This document shows, piece after piece, positions 44,712-53,112 of a stretch of DNA of 64,000 bases. The stretch lies in contig JBBCGG010000001.1 in the NCBI GenBank assembly GCA_037200525.1, forward strand, positions 4,890,501 to 4,954,500, read 5' to 3'. The notes beneath the pieces are model-generated. The model worked only from the letters and a program-made list of their open reading frames with translations. It had not been told where the DNA came from and did no database searches. The position numbers and the translations under genes are program-made. Source of the DNA: Methylocella sp. (GTDB taxonomy: Bacteria > Pseudomonadota > Alphaproteobacteria > Rhizobiales > Beijerinckiaceae). The number at the start of each line of letters is the position of its first letter. Position 1 is the stretch's first letter.

Positions 44712-45294
44712 ATGCTCACAGCTACAATCGATTTCAATGCAATCACGCGGGATTTCTCAAATACATTGGCCCAAACTGCGGCGCAGCCAACTGTAACGCG
44801 GGCCACGAATTATTTTCTGGCGAACATCGGCAATGTGAAGTCCGTCAGCGACCTCGTGAACAACGATAAACTATACAATTATGTCCTGACTGCCTTCGGC
44901 CTCGGCGACATGACATATGCGAAGGGGTTGATCACCAAGGTTCTTGAGGGCGGCGTCTCGAGCAGCACAAGTCTCGCCAATACGCTGAACGATCCGCGCT
45001 ACAAAGCGCTCGCTAGCGCGTTCGATTTCGCCGCCAATGGCGCGGCTACGACGAGCGCACCGTCGGTTCAGCAAACCACGGTCGCCAATCACGATCAACA
45101 GCCTCATGAATGTCAGCGATTTGCAAAACCCCGCCAAGCTACAACAATTTATCGGCCGCTTCACGGCAATCTATGATTCCCAACACACGTCGATGACCCC
45201 AACGGTGCTGACGTCGGCATTGCAGGTGACAACGCCGGGCATCAGCCAGAGCCTGCTACTCAGCATCGCCAATCTGCAACTCGGAGGCTCCTAA
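44712..45294 (+). pseudogene. DUF1217 flagellar-locus gene, frameshifted
   Basis: The frame from the ATG at 44712 encodes DUF1217-like sequence (TRATNYFLANIGNVKSVSDLVNNDKLYNYVLTAFGL, TYAKGLITKVLEGGV, NTLNDPRYKALASAFDF) to about 45090. The matching continuation (INSLMNVSDLQNPAKLQQFIGRFTAIYDS) lies in the +1 frame up to 45294. The first frame ends in non-family residues at 45176. The central block usually found in these proteins also seems missing, so an internal deletion with a frameshift is likely. A sequencing error is possible. It precedes flgF by three bases. Confidence 0.75.
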
Positions 45295-45297
45295 CTC

Positions 45298-46020
45298 ATG
45301 CAGTCGGGACTCTATGTCACGCTTTCCGCTCAAGTGGCGCTCGACCGGCGATTGACGACGATCGCCGCCAACGTCGCCAATCAGAGCACGCCAGGATACA
45401 GGGCCGAGGAAATCGAGTTCAAAACCCTGCTCTCAAAGGCCGGAGACACTCCGGTCGCGTTCGCCTCGCAAGGCAGTTCCTTTATTTCCCGCCGCGCCGG
45501 CGTCCCGATCAAAACCGACAACCCGCTCGACGTTGCGGTTCAGGGCGAAGGCTGGCTGGCGCTGCAAACGCCCGACGGAACTGTCTACACCAAGGATGGC
45601 CGCATGCGCATGCTGGAAACCGGCGCATTGGTGAGCGTCGACGGTTTTCCCGTCCTTGACGCCGGCAATACCGCCATTCTGCTGGCTCCAGATGGCGGAC
45701 CGCCGACCATCGCCCAAGATGGAATGATCACGCAGAATGGCCATCAGATCGGCGCCATCGGGATTTTTAGCCCTGACGCCAGCGCCTCGTTGAAGCGCTA
45801 CAGCAATTCCGGCGTTATAAGCGATAAGGCCGCGACGCCCGAACTCGACTTCGCCCATAATGGCGTCGCGCAAGGCTTTATCGAGGGAGCCAACATCAAT
45901 CCCGTGCTGGAAATGGCGAAGCTGATCATGGTCTCGCGAGCATTCGAAAGCGTGGCTTCCGCGACCGAAGGTTCCGAGACATCGCTGAAGGACGCCATCA
46001 AGACTCTCGGGGGTTCTTAA
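45298..46020 (+). CDS. flgF: flagellar basal-body rod protein FlgF
   Basis: A 240-residue proximal-rod protein. The N-terminus has the rod signature LYVTLSAQVALDRRLTTIAANVANQSTPGYRAEE. The central FlgF/FlgG domain has DNPLDVAVQGEGWLALQTPDGTVYTKDGRM. The C-terminus has the helical GFIEGANINPVLEMAKLIMVSRAFESV. The protein is complete. Its TAA shares a base with the fliI ATG. DUF1217-flgF-fliI matches the order seen in rhizobial flagellar clusters, but no further flagellar genes follow. Confidence 0.94.
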   Translation: MQSGLYVTLSAQVALDRRLTTIAANVANQSTPGYRAEEIEFKTLLSKAGDTPVAFASQGSSFISRRAGVPIKTDNPLDVAVQGEGWLALQTPDGTVYTKDGRMRMLETGALVSVDGFPVLDAGNTAILLAPDGGPPTIAQDGMITQNGHQIGAIGIFSPDASASLKRYSNSGVISDKAATPELDFAHNGVAQGFIEGANINPVLEMAKLIMVSRAFESVASATEGSETSLKDAIKTLGGS

Positions 46021-47351
46021 TGACCTTGAACGCGCTCGCCCGCCTCGAACTTGCCTTGGAGCAGGCGTGGGAAGAAGAGCCTCTGGTTCGCGTCTTCGGC
46101 TGCGTCACCGAAGTTTCTTCCTCCCGCGCGCGCGTAACGGGCCTGTCTCCTTTCTTGAAACTCGGCGAATGCGTGAGCTTCGACATGGACGGGGCGAAGC
46201 ATCGCGCCGAAGTCGTGCGGATCGACGCGCAGAGCGCCAGCATCAAGGCCTTCGAGACCAACACGCTTACCCGTCTTGGCGACCGCGTGTTTCGCGCCGG
46301 TCCCTTGCGTCTTTCTCCGCATCAGAGTTGGAAAGGGCGCGTGATCAATGCGCTTGGCGCACCCATCGATGCGGCCGGACCGCTGCGCCAGGGCGATGTG
46401 AGATCCGCCATTGACGCCGCGCCGCCTTCCGCCATGCGCCGCGCCCGCATCACGAAACCGCTGCGGACAGGCGTCCGGGCCATCGACCTCTTCACGCCGA
46501 TCTGCGTCGGCCAGCGCATTGGCGTTTTCGCCGGATCCGGCGTTGGCAAATCGACGCTCCTCGCCATGCTCGCCGCCTCGCGCGATTTCGATACTGTGGT
46601 GGTCGCCCTCGTTGGCGAGCGCGGCCGCGAAGTGCGCGAATTTCTCGACGATGCTTTGGCCGGCAATCGCGCGCTTTCGGTCGCCGTCGCCGCCACCGGA
46701 GACGAGAGCCCGACGATGCGGCGCCTCGCCCCCAAGACAGCGATGACCGTCGCCGAGTTCTTTCGCGACCAAGGCGATTCCGTGTTGCTGATCATCGATT
46801 CCGTCACGCGTTACGCCCACGCCGCGCGCGATGTCGCCTTGGCCGCGGGCGAACCCGCCGTGGCTCGCGGCTACGCCCCGAGCGTGTTCAGCGACCTGCC
46901 GAAACTGCTCGAACGCGCCGGGCGTGGCGAAGAAGGCAAAGGCTCAATCACCGGCATTTTTTCGGTGCTTGTCGATGGCGACGATCATAATGATCCCGTC
47001 GCCGACGCCGTGCGCGGCACGCTTGACGGACATATCGTGCTCGATCGCGCCATCGCCGATCAGGGGCGTTTTCCCGCCGTCAATGTCCTCGCCTCGATCT
47101 CGCGCTTGGCGCAAATCGCCTGGACCAATGAACAGCGCGACCTTGTCGTCAAATTGCGCGGTCTCATCGCCCGCTTCGAGGACACCCGCGACCTCCGCCT
47201 TATGGGCGGTTACCGGCCGGGCAACGACGCCGATCTCGATCAGGCCGTGTCCCTCGTGCCCACAATCTACCAAGCCCTGACGCAATCGCCGAGGTCGCCT
47301 CCGAGCAAAGATGCGTTCCGCGAACTCGCTAAAATCCTGCAAGCCAAATAA
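46020..47351 (+). CDS. fliI: flagellum-specific ATPase FliI
   Basis: The 443-residue export-apparatus ATPase. Walker A is GSGVGKST at residues 172-179. Further marks are VVALVGERGREVREF, VLLIIDSVTRYAHAARDVALAAGEPAVARGYAPSVFSDLPKLLERAGRG, and VLVDGDDHNDPVAD. It is intact and complete, and coupled to flgF through a one-base stop/start overlap. It is convergent with putA, with 12 bases between the stops. Confidence 0.95.
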   Translation: MTLNALARLELALEQAWEEEPLVRVFGCVTEVSSSRARVTGLSPFLKLGECVSFDMDGAKHRAEVVRIDAQSASIKAFETNTLTRLGDRVFRAGPLRLSPHQSWKGRVINALGAPIDAAGPLRQGDVRSAIDAAPPSAMRRARITKPLRTGVRAIDLFTPICVGQRIGVFAGSGVGKSTLLAMLAASRDFDTVVVALVGERGREVREFLDDALAGNRALSVAVAATGDESPTMRRLAPKTAMTVAEFFRDQGDSVLLIIDSVTRYAHAARDVALAAGEPAVARGYAPSVFSDLPKLLERAGRGEEGKGSITGIFSVLVDGDDHNDPVADAVRGTLDGHIVLDRAIADQGRFPAVNVLASISRLAQIAWTNEQRDLVVKLRGLIARFEDTRDLRLMGGYRPGNDADLDQAVSLVPTIYQALTQSPRSPPSKDAFRELAKILQAK

Positions 47352-47363
47352 GGGCGGCGTCGT

Positions 47364-50300
47364 TCACTGGGTGGCGTTGATGAGGCTCGCATTGCCGCCG
47401 ACAGCGGCAGTGTTGATCGTAACCGTCTGCTCGACGCAGAAGCGCTCGAGGTAGCGCGGGCCGCCAGCTTTCGGTCCGGTGCCTGACAAATTGAAGCCGC
47501 CAAAAGGTTGCGTGCCGACGACGGCGCCGATCATATTGCGATTAACATAGCAATTGCCCGCCAATCGACGATCGATAATGTGCGCGATGGTCGCGTCGAT
47601 GCGCGAATGCACGCCCAGGGTCAGCCCAAAACCATTGGCTTCAATTGCCTCAAGCAACCCGTCAAGTTCGTCCGCCTTATAGCGAACGACGTGCAAAATC
47701 GGCCCGAAAATCTCGGCCTTCAGATCCTGCGCGGCGGCAAGTTCAAACATATGCGGCGCGACGTAAAAGCCGTCCTTCGGCGCAGTAGATGGCGCCTCGC
47801 CCGCGAAACGCTCAATGGCCGAGCGTCGCATCGCCTCGATATGAGTCAAGAGATCGGCCTTGGCCGCAGCGTCGATCACCGGCCCGACCTGGACGTCTAG
47901 GTCGCGTGGATCGCCGATGCGAAGTTCGCGCGCGGCGCCAGCAATCATTGCGATCATCCTGTCGGCGACATCCTCCTGGATGCACAGAAGGCGCAGCGCC
48001 GAGCAGCGTTGTCCAGTCGATCGAAAGGCGGAGGCTACGACATCATCCGCTACCTGCTCGGGCAGGGCCGTCGCATCGACGATCATCGTATTGACGCCGC
48101 CGGTCTCCGCGATCAAGGCCGCGATCGGTCCCTCTTTCCCAGCAAGGCTGCGATTGATCTTTGCGGCTGCGCCCATCGATCCGGTGAAGGCGACCCCTGC
48201 AACGCCGGGCATGGCGACTAGCGCCGCGCCAATATCGCCATCGCCCTGCACCAGCTGCAAGGCCGATCTCGGCGCGCCGCAGCGATGCAGCAAGGCCACG
48301 ACATCGGCCGCGATCAGCGGCGTCTGTTCGGCCGGTTTGGCGATAACGCTATTGCCAGCGACCAGCGCAGCGGCGATTTGCCCGAGGAAGATCGACAGAG
48401 GAAAGTTCCACGGGCTGATGCAAACGAACACGCCGCGGCCGCGACAATAGAGTTTGTTATCCTCGCCAGTCGGTCCCGGCATGATTTCGGAAGAGCCGAA
48501 GCGATCCCGCGCGCATGCCGCGTAATAGCGACAGAAATCGATCGCCTCGCGCCATTCGGCGATGGCGTCATCGAGGGTCTTGCCCGCCTCGACCTGAAGG
48601 AGATGCAGCCAGCGCGGCGCCTCGGCCTCAAGGCGTTCGGCGGCAAGCTCCAAGCAAGCGGCGCGGCGATCGACCGGCTGGCGAGACCAGAGGCGAAAGC
48701 CGGCGCGCGCCTCGTCCATGGCCCTTTGCAAATCAGCCTGCGAAGCGTCTTGCGCGAAGCCGATCTTCGACCCGTCGATTGGCGACGCCACCATGCGCCC
48801 CGCGGGGCCTGCGACGGAGGCGATGTCCGTAGCCTCGCGCGCGGGCCCAGCTCCAGCTATTTTCGCGGTAAGCGCGGCAAGCGTCTGAGCGTCGCCAAAT
48901 TCAACGCCTCTCGCAAGCTTGCGCGAAGGCATATGAATGTCCTCCGGCAAGGGCAATCCCGCGGCGCGCGCGTTTGCGGCATCGCCGATAATAGTTTGCG
49001 GGCGTTTCAAAAGCTCTGTCGCCGGCACGCGAGGATCGCCAATGCGCGCTACGAAAGAGGAATTGGCGCCATTTTCAAGCAGGCGCCGCACCAGATAGGC
49101 AAGCAGATTTTCATACGCGCCGACCGGGGCATAGACGCGGCAACGAAGTTGACGAAATTCCTTGCGCAGCGCGGCGTAAATCTCCTCGCCCATGCCATGC
49201 AGACGCTGGAACTCATAGCCCTCGACGCCGCCCGCGAGAGCGACGATGGTCGCGACAGTAAGCGCATTGTGGGTCGCAAATTGCGGATAAATGACTTCCC
49301 GCGCCGACAGCATCTGTTTGGCGCAGGCGATATAATTAAGATCGGTCATCGCCTTGCGCGTGAACACCGGATAATCGGCGAGCCCGCGCTCCTGCGCGCG
49401 CTTGATCTCGGTGTCCCAATAGGCACCTTTGACGAGGCGCAACGTCAAACGGCGGTTATGCCGTCGCGCCAGAGCGGCGACATGATCGATCACGCTGGCC
49501 GCTCGTTTCTGATAGGCCTGCACGGCGAGGCCGAAGCCGGGCCAGTTGGCGAGCCTGTCATCGGCCAAAGCAAGATCAATCACCTCTAGCGACAATTCGA
49601 GCCGGTCGGCTTCTTCCGCGTCGATGGTCAGGTTCACATCATGCCGCTTCGCGCTTTGCGCCAGCTCAATCAACTTCGGGGGCAATTCGGCCAGCACCCG
49701 CGCGCGGGATAATGGTTCGTAGCGCGGGTGCAAGGCCGAGAGCTTTATCGAAATGGCGAGCCGTTGGGAGTCGGATCTTTTTGCGCGAGGCGACCGCCCG
49801 ATCATCTCGATCGCGTGAGCATAGGAAGCAAAATAACGTTCCGCATCCGCCTGTGTGCGCGCGCCTTCGCCGAGCATGTCAAAAGAATAGCTCTGCGCCT
49901 TGCCCTCTCGCGTCGAGGCGCGGCGCAAGCTTTCCTCGATCGTCTCGCCGAAGACGAAATGCTGACCCATCAGCTGCGTTGCTTGCCTCGCGGCGGCCCG
50001 CAACGCGCCCATGCCGATCCGGCGCGCCACCGCGGCGATGACGCCCTCCGCCGTCTTGCTTTTGTCGATGATGCGCGCCGTGGTCCCGAGCGCCCAGGCG
50101 GCGGCCGAGACCAGTAGAGGCTCGGAGGCGCCAGCATGGGCCGTCCACTGGCCCGCCGCGAGCTTGTCCTCGATCAACCGATCGGCGGTGAAGGAATCAG
50201 GCACGCGCAGAAGAGACTCGGCGAGCACCATCAGCGCTAGCCCCTCCTCCGACGAGAGTGAATATTCGCGAAGCAGATCCTCGAGACCGCCGATGCGAAC

Positions 50301-50465
50301 GGATTTCTTTTCCCGCGCCGCCGCAATCAAACGTACGGCCGAGCGATCGACCTCCGCTTCGGCCTCAAGGCTCAAGGACGCATGGGTGAGAAGCTCGGCC
50401 GCGAGCGGCTCGTCGGGCGGCGCATAAGGCGCCGAAAAAGCTGGAAAGGCGAAATCGGAGGTCAT
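47364..50465 (-). CDS. putA: bifunctional proline dehydrogenase / P5C dehydrogenase
   Basis: A 1033-residue PutA. The proline dehydrogenase barrel has LRLVKGAYWDTEIKRAQ, YEFQRLHGMGEEIY and YAPVGAYENLLAYLVRRLLENGANSSF. The aldehyde dehydrogenase half has FTGSMGAA, AETGGVN and the catalytic C821 in STGQRCSAL. The length fits PutA without the N-terminal DNA-binding domain. It oxidises proline to glutamate. It lies 48 bases downstream of rocD, probably co-transcribed, so glutamate semialdehyde from ornithine can be finished by its second half. Confidence 0.96.
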   Translation of the reverse strand: MTSDFAFPAFSAPYAPPDEPLAAELLTHASLSLEAEAEVDRSAVRLIAAAREKKSVRIGGLEDLLREYSLSSEEGLALMVLAESLLRVPDSFTADRLIEDKLAAGQWTAHAGASEPLLVSAAAWALGTTARIIDKSKTAEGVIAAVARRIGMGALRAAARQATQLMGQHFVFGETIEESLRRASTREGKAQSYSFDMLGEGARTQADAERYFASYAHAIEMIGRSPRAKRSDSQRLAISIKLSALHPRYEPLSRARVLAELPPKLIELAQSAKRHDVNLTIDAEEADRLELSLEVIDLALADDRLANWPGFGLAVQAYQKRAASVIDHVAALARRHNRRLTLRLVKGAYWDTEIKRAQERGLADYPVFTRKAMTDLNYIACAKQMLSAREVIYPQFATHNALTVATIVALAGGVEGYEFQRLHGMGEEIYAALRKEFRQLRCRVYAPVGAYENLLAYLVRRLLENGANSSFVARIGDPRVPATELLKRPQTIIGDAANARAAGLPLPEDIHMPSRKLARGVEFGDAQTLAALTAKIAGAGPAREATDIASVAGPAGRMVASPIDGSKIGFAQDASQADLQRAMDEARAGFRLWSRQPVDRRAACLELAAERLEAEAPRWLHLLQVEAGKTLDDAIAEWREAIDFCRYYAACARDRFGSSEIMPGPTGEDNKLYCRGRGVFVCISPWNFPLSIFLGQIAAALVAGNSVIAKPAEQTPLIAADVVALLHRCGAPRSALQLVQGDGDIGAALVAMPGVAGVAFTGSMGAAAKINRSLAGKEGPIAALIAETGGVNTMIVDATALPEQVADDVVASAFRSTGQRCSALRLLCIQEDVADRMIAMIAGAARELRIGDPRDLDVQVGPVIDAAAKADLLTHIEAMRRSAIERFAGEAPSTAPKDGFYVAPHMFELAAAQDLKAEIFGPILHVVRYKADELDGLLEAIEANGFGLTLGVHSRIDATIAHIIDRRLAGNCYVNRNMIGAVVGTQPFGGFNLSGTGPKAGGPRYLERFCVEQTVTINTAAVGGNASLINATQ

Positions 50466-50513
50466 GTGAGGCTCACAAGGCTTTCCTTGATTTGAGCGCG
50501 GAGGGTCGATGGC

Positions 50514-51746
50514 TCATAGCGCGTAACGCGCGGCGCGGACTGGGCCGACCTCCTCGAGCGCATCGCGAAAAATCTCAAGGGCTCGAAGCAGATCGGCTTC
50601 CTCGATGACAAGCGGAGGCGCCAACCGGACAACGCTCTCCTGCGTCTCCTTGGCGAGGACGCCGCGCCGCATCATGGCAAGGCAGACATCCTTTGCTTTG
50701 ACGCGCTTCGCATCAAGTTCAACGCCGGCCCAGAGCCCTTTTCCGCGCACATTGACGATGGCCGGATGATCGATGCCGCGCAGCGCGCCAAGCATGGTTT
50801 CGCCAAGAGCGAAGCTGCGCGCCGCAAGGTCCTCATCTTGAAGCACGGCGATCGCTTCGCGACCAACGGCGGCGGCAAGCGGATTGCCGCCAAACGTCGA
50901 GCCATGGCTGCCGGGATCGAACATGTCCATGAGGCCGCGCCGCGCGACGAAGGCCGAAACAGGCATCAAGCCGCCGCCCAGGGCCTTTCCAACAATCAGG
51001 CCATCAGGTTTTGCATCTTCATATTCGAAGCAAAAATTCCGCCCCGCGCGGCCAAAGCCGGATTGAACCTCATCGAAAATCAGCAAAATCCCGTGCCGGT
51101 CGCAGATCCGCCGCAAGCCGGCCAGATAGTTTTCCGGCGGCACTATGACGCCTGCCTCGCCCTGGATCGGCTCGACGAGAACAGCGGCGGTTGAGGGACC
51201 GATCAGCGCCTCCAGCGCCGCCGCATCGCCGAAAGGCGCCGTCACGAAGCCGGGCGCAAATGGTCCAAAACCGCGCCGGGATGCGGGATCGCCGGAAAAG
51301 CCGACGATCGTTGTCGTGCGGCCATGAAAATTACCTGCCGCGACGATGATCTCGGCTTTGTCTTCGGGGATGGAGAGAACATCATAGCCATAACGGCGCG
51401 CGGCCTTGATCGCGGTTTCGACCGCCTCGGCGCCGGTGTTCATCACGAGACAGGCGTCTAGTCCCGCGAGGCCGGCCAGTTCCTCGCAAAAAGCCCCGAG
51501 GTTATCGGAATGAAAAGCGCGGGAGACGATATCGAGCCGCTCGAGCTGGTCCTTCAGGGCTTTGACCAGACGCGGATGCAAATGGCCGAAACTCGCCGCC
51601 GAATAAGCGCTCATCATGTCGATGTAGCGCTTGCCCTCGACGTCATAAAGATGCGCGCCCCGCCCCCGCGCCAGCACGACCGGCAGCGGCGCGTAATTGG
51701 CGGCTACGAAGCGGGCTTCGCGATCGATGGCGGTCGGCGGGGACAC
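50514..51746 (-). CDS. rocD: ornithine--oxo-acid aminotransferase
   Basis: A class III PLP aminotransferase of 410 residues. Family marks are YSAASFGHLHPRLVKAL, MNTGAEAVETAIKAARR, D225 in LIFDEVQSGFGR, and PLP lysine K254 in VGKALGGG. It converts ornithine and 2-oxoglutarate to glutamate semialdehyde and glutamate. The N-terminal YSA.SFGH..HP pattern favours ornithine over acetylornithine or GABA. The GTG start at 51746 has a perfect AAGGAG. putA follows in the same direction. Confidence 0.9.
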   Translation of the reverse strand: MSPPTAIDREARFVAANYAPLPVVLARGRGAHLYDVEGKRYIDMMSAYSAASFGHLHPRLVKALKDQLERLDIVSRAFHSDNLGAFCEELAGLAGLDACLVMNTGAEAVETAIKAARRYGYDVLSIPEDKAEIIVAAGNFHGRTTTIVGFSGDPASRRGFGPFAPGFVTAPFGDAAALEALIGPSTAAVLVEPIQGEAGVIVPPENYLAGLRRICDRHGILLIFDEVQSGFGRAGRNFCFEYEDAKPDGLIVGKALGGGLMPVSAFVARRGLMDMFDPGSHGSTFGGNPLAAAVGREAIAVLQDEDLAARSFALGETMLGALRGIDHPAIVNVRGKGLWAGVELDAKRVKAKDVCLAMMRRGVLAKETQESVVRLAPPLVIEEADLLRALEIFRDALEEVGPVRAARYAL

Positions 51747-51962
51747 GAAAAACTCCTTGGCTGGACCAGATTATCGCATGTTTGGCGGCCGCGATTGACG
51801 CAGAAGCAGAGTCTTTCGGACGCAGGCGCACGACAGCACTCTCTCTAGAATGTGGGAATGTCGCAGGCATTTTCAAAGCCAAAGTTGATGTCGTCAGTCG
51901 TCGTCGCGAGCAAACCATTCCAAAAAGAGCGCCGGTCACCTGCGGGACGCACTAGAAGCTGG

Positions 51963-52967
51963 CTAGAATGGCAGATCGTCATCGTCAACCGCGTCCGTTT
52001 CTGACATGGCTCCAATCGGTAGCGGCAAATTGGTGACGACAAACAGGTTTAGGATGTCATCCCGGTCCATGAACATGACTTGGCTCCTCTTAGAGGCGTC
52101 CAGCTTGTTACCAAGCCAGTTTCGGGCCGCTTTGGTGATCTCGCCACCCGCGATGATGAACGCGTGATCCACGAGAACACGCTTGCCAATCTCGGGATCG
52201 AAAATTTCATGGCCCAGCATCATCGTCACTTGATTATGGATTTCGGCGACGTTCACATTCGCAGCCTTGCTGGAGCCCGCCGCATCCAACTTTCCCTTCT
52301 TCGCTTGAATTCCAAAGTAAAGGACGTGTTGGGTCGGCAATGTAAACTTCATCCATACGTCTTTGCCGTATTCCAGCGCCTTGTCTTGATGCCCGGCAGC
52401 CGTCACGCGGTGAAAGCCAAGCTGACGAAAGAGTGGCAACAACACCTCCTCGATCAACGCGTCCTCCGATGCGTCATCGAGATAGGCAATCAGTTTTTCG
52501 CGCGTTTTGAGTTCTGACGCGGAGAATGGACGGTGCGGGTTGGGCGAAGCCGTAGCGACACTGTTGGTCGCGAGGTGACGCAGATAGCATTGCTTGTCAG
52601 GTGCGTAGAATGCTTCGAAGCCCTCACGAGCGAGAGCAGCGTTTAACTGCCCCGGCGCTCGCTCTCTCGCCGCTCCTTCATTCTCCGCATCTCCCTGGTC
52701 CATTAGTGTGTTTACAACGCGCGAGAACGCTTCCGGCGGCGTATTTGCGTTGGATTTTGGTCCCGCGAGAATTTCTCGAAGGGTCTCAGCAACCCAGTAG
52801 TTTCGCGTCGAGCCATCATGCTCAAAATCGGTGTCACAATCTTGAAAAAACTCAGTTAGATAGCTGCTGCTTCGGTAGCGGAAGAACGTCTCCTCACTCT
52901 TGTCACCCTTGGCATTGCCGCAGATCATGTCCGCGATCTGCATGAGAGTGCGCTTTTTGAATTCCAT
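51963..52967 (-). CDS. PD-(D/E)XK-type nuclease with Abi-like N-terminal region
   Basis: A 334-residue protein from the ATG at 52967. The C-terminal half fits a restriction-endonuclease fold: helix EE173-174 (DALIEEVLLPLFRQLGF), the GKD203 loop in LEYGKDVWMK, then Q221-x-K223 in YFGIQAKKGK. The N-terminal half (MEFKKRTLMQIADMICG, FFRYRSSSYLTEFFQDC, HDGSTRNYWV) resembles sensor regions found in abortive-infection-type proteins, by memory only. It stands alone between rocD and dnaE, and its codon use looks less GC-biased than its neighbours. A phage-defence effector is plausible but unproven. Confidence 0.6.
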   Translation of the reverse strand: MEFKKRTLMQIADMICGNAKGDKSEETFFRYRSSSYLTEFFQDCDTDFEHDGSTRNYWVAETLREILAGPKSNANTPPEAFSRVVNTLMDQGDAENEGAARERAPGQLNAALAREGFEAFYAPDKQCYLRHLATNSVATASPNPHRPFSASELKTREKLIAYLDDASEDALIEEVLLPLFRQLGFHRVTAAGHQDKALEYGKDVWMKFTLPTQHVLYFGIQAKKGKLDAAGSSKAANVNVAEIHNQVTMMLGHEIFDPEIGKRVLVDHAFIIAGGEITKAARNWLGNKLDASKRSQVMFMDRDDILNLFVVTNLPLPIGAMSETDAVDDDDLPF

Positions 52968-53112
52968 AGTGCTATCCGTCCCTATTCCACAATAGTATCC
53001 GGGCAAGCCGGCTTAGGCCGCACGTCGCCCGCTACCCTACGCCGATGTCTGCGTTCCGAGAGACCGGTAGCGCTTTTATGTCCGCTTGCTATGCAGCCGG
53101 ATGATCCTCCCC

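Noticed and set aside
48285-49589. 434-codon plus-strand frame inside putA
   Set aside because: It is antisense to conserved PutA catalytic motifs and shows no homology features.
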